Assembly: GCF_000499845.2 (NCBI RefSeq)
Contig: NC_023756.2
Location: forward strand, 38,340,812 to 38,404,811
Direction of reading: 5' to 3'
Origin: Phaseolus vulgaris
Taxonomy: Eukaryota; Streptophyta; Magnoliopsida; Fabales; Fabaceae
Length of the DNA stretch: 64,000 nt
The notes beneath the pieces were generated by a model. That model did no database searches. It saw nothing but the letters and a program-made list of their open reading frames with translations, and was not told the origin of the DNA. This document shows, in pieces, positions 58,626-64,000 of the stretch (position 1 is its first letter; the number at the start of each line of letters is the position of its first letter). Both the position numbers and the translations under genes were made by a program.

Positions 58626-60377
58626 GGTGTTTGACTTAACAAAAAGCTTTGAAGAAATACTAATATCACCTCACAAATTTGAATTCAACAGAATGAGAAA
58701 AGTGAGGAGCAATAGAGAAAGAGTCTTTATAACTAAAAAGTATGATAAATTTATGAAGAAATCTGATCTTATTAGATTATCTAGCATATCTTAATAAATA
58801 TAACTTTTCTTAACATATTTTATCATCTTAAATAAAATCCATAAAAATAATAATCTTTTATATATATATATATATATATATTTATTTATTTATTAGTAAA
58901 TATTGTTTAAAAGTTACAGTGAGAACAAAAAGTTGTTACCATGTATAGTTGGAAATTTTAAGAGAAATATAATTTTTGATAACGATTTAAATCTGATACT
59001 ATTTTTAAATTATCAATATGGTAATTTTAAATTAATAAAAAAAACAATTTCAAATCACCTCAAAACATGAAATTCTAAATTCATCGTTTAAAAAAAGTTG
59101 TAACTTAACAAAAGTCAATAAAACTTAAAGTTAAAGGATTTTTTATTAAATTTTATTTAAGAAAATATGTAAGTTAAAATTAGGATCTCAAAAATTTAAT
59201 TTAATTTCAGTAGCATAAATTAAAAGATTACTTAACTTAATTTCAAAAATCTTGTCAGTTTTTATTTTGTTCCTCTCTCTTTCTCTCTCTCGTTTGTTTT
59301 TATTTTCTAAATTCTTTGTTTTTATTATATAATTTCTATAAAAAAATTAATAATTCACTTATTATTATATTTATATTCTATTTTAATTTTTATTATCTTT
59401 TTTATATGTGAATAAAATATATATTTTATTATTTTCTTCACTCTACATTTAAGATATCTCTTATTATTAATTATCATTTTGGATTTACATGATAATAATT
59501 TTTCTTTTACTTAACCTGTAAAATTCATAACAAAGAAATACGAATTAAATTATTGAAATTTTTCTTAGAACAAGTATCATTTAATTATATTCCTATAAAT
59601 TATCATTCAAAAATTAATTTGATTTTATTGTTGAAAGTTGAAAATATTGTTTGCACGTACTTCGAATATGTGTTGTAATATATTTTTAAATTTATCAATT
59701 AACAATAAACAATTTTTTGTAATAAAAAAAATCAGCAATCTATTTAAGAATCATTCTTAAAAGTATTTAGGTTTTAATTTTTTTATCTATATAAAAAGAG
59801 ATGTGAAAAATTACAATAGTAAACACGTCTAAAATTTTTAATTTATGATATATATTTATTAGATTATTTTGATGATTTGGTTTTATTAAAGTTAGAAATA
59901 TTGTGTGAGAATTTTTTAAAATTTAAATGATTTAAAAGTATCAATTATTTTCTCATATATTATTAATCAAACAATAGTTATGATTGTTATTTGAATTTTT
60001 CAATAATTTGATTTCATTGTTTAAAGTTAAAAATATTGTTGGTGTTGCAAATTTTGAAATTAAGTCATCAAATATTCATGGTAGATAAAAAAAAATACAT
60101 AAAAATAAAGAGCAAGATAAAGATGATGTAGGTGTATATACCAGCAATTGAATTAACTTAAAGTTATTAACTTCTAAATATATATTTTTATAATAAAAAT
60201 TAAAACATTTTTTTTATAAAAGTTATCTATTATACTAATTAAGTTGTAGAAACTTTCATATTAGTATTTTTAATCAAATTTTTTATTTATATAAAATTAG
60301 TTTTAAATTCTAAAAAAAATTACTTTTTTTTTCTAATTGTTTTAGAACATAAATCTTGTTCGTAAATATCGGATGAA
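58626..60377. other. SAP upstream region and AT-rich spacer of S
   Basis: Matches 44080-45840. Includes an (AT)n run at 58858-58880. Apart from the likely promoter nothing is recognised. Confidence 0.5.
58725..58731 (-). promoter_or_regulatory. Likely TATA box of the SAP gene
   Basis: TATAAAG on the - strand, about 100 bp before the ATG. Also present at the corresponding place before the pseudogene copy. Confidence 0.5.
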
Positions 60378-60844
60378 TTGTAACACCTCAAAATTACTTC
60401 TAACTATTATAATACAAGTTCTACAAGTTTTTATACAAGCTTAGAGTATTTCAAAAGGTTCATAATATATGATTAGGACTTATATAAATACAATATTTAC
60501 AATATAAGGTTCAAAACAATATTCTAAAGCCCTCCAAACCCTCAAACCCTATATGATCATATACTCGTGTACATAGCACGATCATCGCAGTTCACAATGT
60601 AACAAGGAAAAAAGGGTAAGCTAATGAAAAGAAATTCCATAACATAATTCATGCAAAAAGAACCAATCAGACTAATCACTTATAAGCATTTCTTTAAATG
60701 TTTTCATATAAAATTTCAATATCTATTTCATCATTCAAATAAACCACACATGGATTTATTTTCAATCACAATCATTGGATTTCATTTCAATCGATAACAC
60801 TTTGATTTCATTTCAATAACACTAACTACACATGAAGCCATCGT
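60378..60844 (+). repeat. R repeat, copy 3, truncated
   Basis: Begins TGTAACACCTCAAAATTAC as copy 1 does and stops at 'ccatcgt', where CACTA transposase sequence starts. Confidence 0.85.
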
Positions 60845-63560
60845 ACACCACGTACAAGAGATGCATACAAGAGAGGGGTAGAAAAATTCATATAGTTTGC
60901 ACAATGTAAAATCGTTAGTAATCATAACGGAGTAAGAATAAGGTATCATTGTGTAAATTGTTTGAATGGAAGGATATTGAATATTTCAAAAATTAGAAAA
61001 CATCTTTTTTGTGATGGTTTTTTGGAAAATTATACAACATGGACTTGGCACAGTGAATTGTTATACTTGTCAAGATTGTGCGGAGCTTCAAAGTTTGTGG
61101 ATTTCTCAATGGACGATAGATTAGAGGACATGATTTGTGACGTGGGAGCAGAATCTTTTACTGATGCAGTTTTCGAAAATATATCTAATGATGCAGAGAC
61201 TCATTTGTATCCTAGTTCAACTAACTTCACACGATTAACAATATTAAGGTTGGTGAATTTGAAGGCAATAAATGCATGGACCGACAAAAGATTTATAAAA
61301 TTGCTTCGATTGTTGAAGGACATGCTTCAAGAAGGAAATACATTACCCAATCAAAATTACGTGGCAAAAACAATACTTTGTCTCATGGGTATGGATATAT
61401 AAAAATACATTCATGTCCTAATGATTGTATTTTATACAGAAATGAGTATGAAGATTTAAGAAGATGTCCCATGTGTGGTTTGTCTCTTTATAAGGGTTAA
61501 AGTTAGTCAAAAAGAGGAAATTGATGAAGTCACAAAGGATGGTCCTCCTACTAAGGTCGTATGGTATCTTCCAATAATTCCAAGACTTAAGCGTTTTTTT
61601 TGCAAATATAGATTACGCTAAAAACCTTATGTGACATGAAGATAATAGAAAATGTGATGGACAACTTCGTCATCCTACTGATTCTTTGCAATGGAATAAG
61701 ATTGATAAAAGAAATTTTGAATTTGGAAAAGAATCAATAAACTTGACACTTGAATTGACTACTAATAGAATTAATCCTTTTTGAAATTTTAAGTATTAAT
61801 AAAAGTTCATGGCTCATTTTGTCATTGATTTACAACTTACCTTCCACTTTATGTATGAAGCACAAATACATGATGTTATCTATGATGATCTCTGGTTAAA
61901 TCACTTGAAAAATGACATAAATGTTTATCTTAATCCATTGATTAAAGAATTGAAATTATTGTGAGATGAAGGAGTTTATGTGTTTGATGCGTTTAAGAAT
62001 GAATCTTTCCAATTGTATGCAATGTTATTTTGTACTATCAATGACTTCCCTGCATATGAAAAATTGTCAGGTTATAGTGTGAAAGGTCATAGAGCATGTC
62101 CAATATGTGAAGAGAACACATCATATGAGAAATTGTAACATGGAAGGAAGACCGTGTATCTTCGGCATCATATTGTAGATTAAAAAAAGCTTTGGAACAC
62201 TTCTGAACATTAAAGGAAAAGGGAAGGATGATGTGAATGCACGACTGGATTTGATTGAGATGAATATACGTGAGGAATTGACACCACGAGAAGTTGGTAA
62301 ATGTACATACTTACTTGCAGCATGTTACACTTTGTCGAAGAAGGAGAAAACAAGTTTTTGTGAATGTCTTAAAGGTGTTAAGGTACCACAAGGCTACTCT
62401 TCAAATGTTAAGAGTTTTGTATCTATGAATGATTTGAAACTAATTGACTTAAAGTCTCAGATTGTCACATTCTAATGCAACAATTACTATCGGTGGCTAT
62501 ACTTAGAATCTTATTAAAAAATGTTAGGCATACAATCACTCAACTATGTTCATTTTTCAATTCGATATGTAGTAAAGAGATTGACCCTCAAAACTTTGAT
62601 GAACTTAAAGAAGAAATTATTGTGATCTTATGTTAGCTCGAGATGTTTTTTCCTCCATCATTTTTTGATATCATGGTACATTTGGTTGTTTATCTTGCAA
62701 GAGAAATCAGATTGTGTGCCCCAGTTTATATGCGATAGATGTATCTAGTTGAACAATACATGAAGATTTTGAAGGGATGTGTGAAGAATTAATGTCGTCC
62801 AGAAGCTTCCATTATTGAAAGATACATTTCAGAAGAAGCTATTGAGTTCTGTCCCGAGTACATGTCAAAAGTAAAATCTATAAGAGTTGCTAAAAAATGT
62901 TGGCACTCTCATAGATTGATAAGTAAATCTTCAAAAGCTGTACATGTCATAAGCAAATCTAGAGAACAGGTTTTGCAAGCACATTTGTATATCCTGAATA
63001 ACACTAAGATGTTACCATACTTAGATGAACATAAAGACATTGTCAAATATAAAAATCCAAGGCAATAAGAAAAATGGGTGTTAATCGCGTATAACAAAAC
63101 TTTCATGTCATGGTTTAAGTAACCAATGAACGATCCATCAACATCAAAAACATTAACATGGATTACAAACAGTCTAAAGTTTTATGTTTTATGTTGTTCT
63201 GGCTATGAAGTAAATGGTTGTTTGTTTTACACAAAGTCTTGAGATGATAAGAGTACAATGAAAAATAGTGGAGTCACTTTGGAGGCAGAGTTCATGCAGT
63301 TTTCAATTTCAAAACATCAAAATCATGTTGTGGGATCAATGCCTTAATATGGTGTCATAGTAGAAATTTGGGAGGTTAATTCTACCAAGTTTATTGTACC
63401 TATTTTCAAATACAAGTTTTGGTTGACATTTGAAATATAGGTTATCATAACGAACCATTCATAATGGCATATCAAGCTTCCCAAGATTTCTATATCCAAG
63501 ACCCTATGTTTGAAAACTGTTTTGTTGTGTTACATGGACAAAAACAACATAATGACCTAG
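60845..63560 (+). pseudogene. CACTA TNP2-type transposase, second copy (X2) and downstream part
   Basis: 60845-62211 repeats 54129-55520. A 146-codon frame at 60962 reads NGRILNISKIRKHLFCDGFL, YTTWTWHSELLYLSR, FTDAVFENISNDAETHLYPS and KRFIKLLRLLKDMLQEG. CPNDCILYR, CPMCGLSLYKG and GHRACPICEENTSYEKL follow. At 'gaacatt' (62211) it passes straight into KGKGKDDVNARLDLIEMNIR, so the TNP2 part usually found between (with its DVMHxEKN block) is deleted. 62260-63060 reads as DUF4218 (KTSFCECLKGVKVPQGYSSN, MFFPPSFFDIMVHLVVYLAR, YISEEAIEFCPEYM). 63100-63560 resembles DUF4216. Many stops. Confidence 0.8.
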
Positions 63561-63648
63561 AAGATGAATAACCAAATAATGATATTGATAATGAATCACT
63601 TACAAGAAAAACGATCAATAAAAAACACAATGATGTTGCTGATGAAGG

Positions 63649-63674
63649 AATATATATATATATATATATATATT
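63649..63674. repeat. (AT)n microsatellite
   Basis: About 26 bp of alternating A and T, in what looks like an intron between the two transposase-type parts. Confidence 0.9.
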
Positions 63675-63766
63675 TGTATGTGCATGTGTTTGAGGTTTAT
63701 TTTTACATTATATAATTTTTATTATGTTTCATATTCTTAATGTTCATCATATTTGTTTCACAACAG

Positions 63767-64000
63767 GAACAAGGTTGATGATGAAGTTCCCCGTTCAAGA
63801 ACTAGTAGAGGACTTACTAGCTTAAAGACTATGTGTATCAAGATAAATAGAGGTCCAAAAGTGCCATTGACTATCGATGTCAACATTGGTGTCGCTAATG
63901 GGCCAAATTCAGAAAATTTTAACAGTTATCTCATAGTAATTGCTCGCAAAAGGATCTTTATCTTAACTCCTTCTTGGAATAATGTCACCGAGCATGAGAG
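63767..64000 (+). pseudogene. En/Spm-type plant transposase domain, start only
   Basis: After an acceptor-like 'ttcacaacag' the frame reads NKVDDEVPRSRTSRGLTSLK and RGPKVPLTIDVNIGVANGPN to the window edge. This resembles the beginning of the Ptta/En/Spm plant transposase family. No stop is seen, but too little is in view to judge whether it is intact. Confidence 0.5.

Larger units (their letters stand above)
55523..60844 (+). repeat. Segment S, inserted between two transposase copies
   Basis: Copy of 31804-33472 plus 42610-46316 without element A (about 5.32 kb against 5.38 kb). It starts in the middle of the DUF4283 remnant and ends in the middle of an R repeat, so neither end is a natural element end. 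Contains an intact SAP gene. Confidence 0.9.
52839..64000 (+). mobile_element. CACTA (En/Spm) element, 5' end in window, 3' end beyond it
   Basis: Begins CACTAGTACAAAATATAAAAG. Subterminal words AACCGTCGTT recur at 52955-53065. A GC-rich leader follows (53080-53470), then an 88-bp minisatellite, then TNP2-type transposase sequence in two copies separated by segment S, then DUF4218-, DUF4216- and En/Spm-type domains up to the window edge. All frames are broken, so this copy is not autonomous. The 3' terminus is not in the window. Confidence 0.8.

Noticed and set aside
1..64000. tRNA or rRNA genes
   Set aside because: No cloverleaf with GGTTCRANNCC-type box and no rRNA sequence was noticed; the tRNA-like matches are retroelement primer-binding sites only.

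Overview
The window is plant nuclear DNA, most likely from a phaseoloid legume (Vigna or Phaseolus type). That is inferred from the kind of LTR retrotransposons, the CACTA and MULE elements, and an SRC2-like C2-domain gene. Nothing bacterial or organellar is seen. Most of the 64 kb is transposable elements, many nested or broken. Only two host-type genes are recognisable: the SRC2-like gene at 15.6-16.4 kb, whose frame holds an in-frame stop, and an intronless A20/AN1 zinc-finger (SAP) gene at 58.2-58.6 kb. A frameshifted paralogue of the SAP gene lies at 43.6-44.1 kb.

Layout. 1-4.5 kb: 3' part of a SIRE-like Copia element with a 400-aa putative plant transposon protein and a 3' LTR that carries paired near-palindromes. 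5.1-6.7 kb: decayed Copia RT/RNase H. 6.7-15.4 kb: AT-rich intergenic DNA with a foldback MITE and two tandem repeats. 15.5-16.4 kb: SRC2-like gene. 17.6-19.2 kb: complete non-autonomous CACTA element (TSD CAT) with a Ulp1-type protease remnant. 21.7-23.3 kb: a SIRE-like solo LTR inside a dispersed repeat called R here. 23.3-28.8 kb: another SIRE-like LTR remnant interrupted by element B, a Ty3/gypsy derivative whose two LTRs face opposite ways although the outer 5-bp duplication (CTTCT) is intact. 29.5-33.5 kb: CACTA-like subterminal repeats and a decayed DUF4283/zinc-knuckle gene. 33.5-42.6 kb: element A, a young CRM-like gypsy element (TSD AAAGG) whose pol is split by a fragment of a B-type element. 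42.6-46.3 kb: remainder of a segment called S' here. 45.8-49.5 kb: two R copies. 50.5-52.1 kb: a Pack-MULE (TSD TTAAATTAA) carrying an importin-beta fragment. 52.8-64 kb: a CACTA (En/Spm) element that runs off the window, containing a second copy of the segment (S, 55.5-60.8 kb) between two copies of its own transposase 5' region.

The order of events can be read from nesting. S' and S are paralogous over about 5.3 kb; S keeps the empty site for element A, so A inserted into S' after the duplication or into only one copy. A third, older S-like copy (about 50.15-52.72 kb) lacks the SAP gene and was hit by the Pack-MULE. Element B sits inside a SIRE-like LTR, and a SIRE-like solo LTR sits inside an R repeat.

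The strongest leads are: the gypsy element with inverted LTRs but matching target-site duplications; paired near-palindromes in the SIRE-like LTRs, with centres about 21 bp apart in nearly all pairs; the X-S-X arrangement within the CACTA element; and the intact SAP gene carried in that duplicated segment. All family assignments come from reading the sequence by eye, without database searches.
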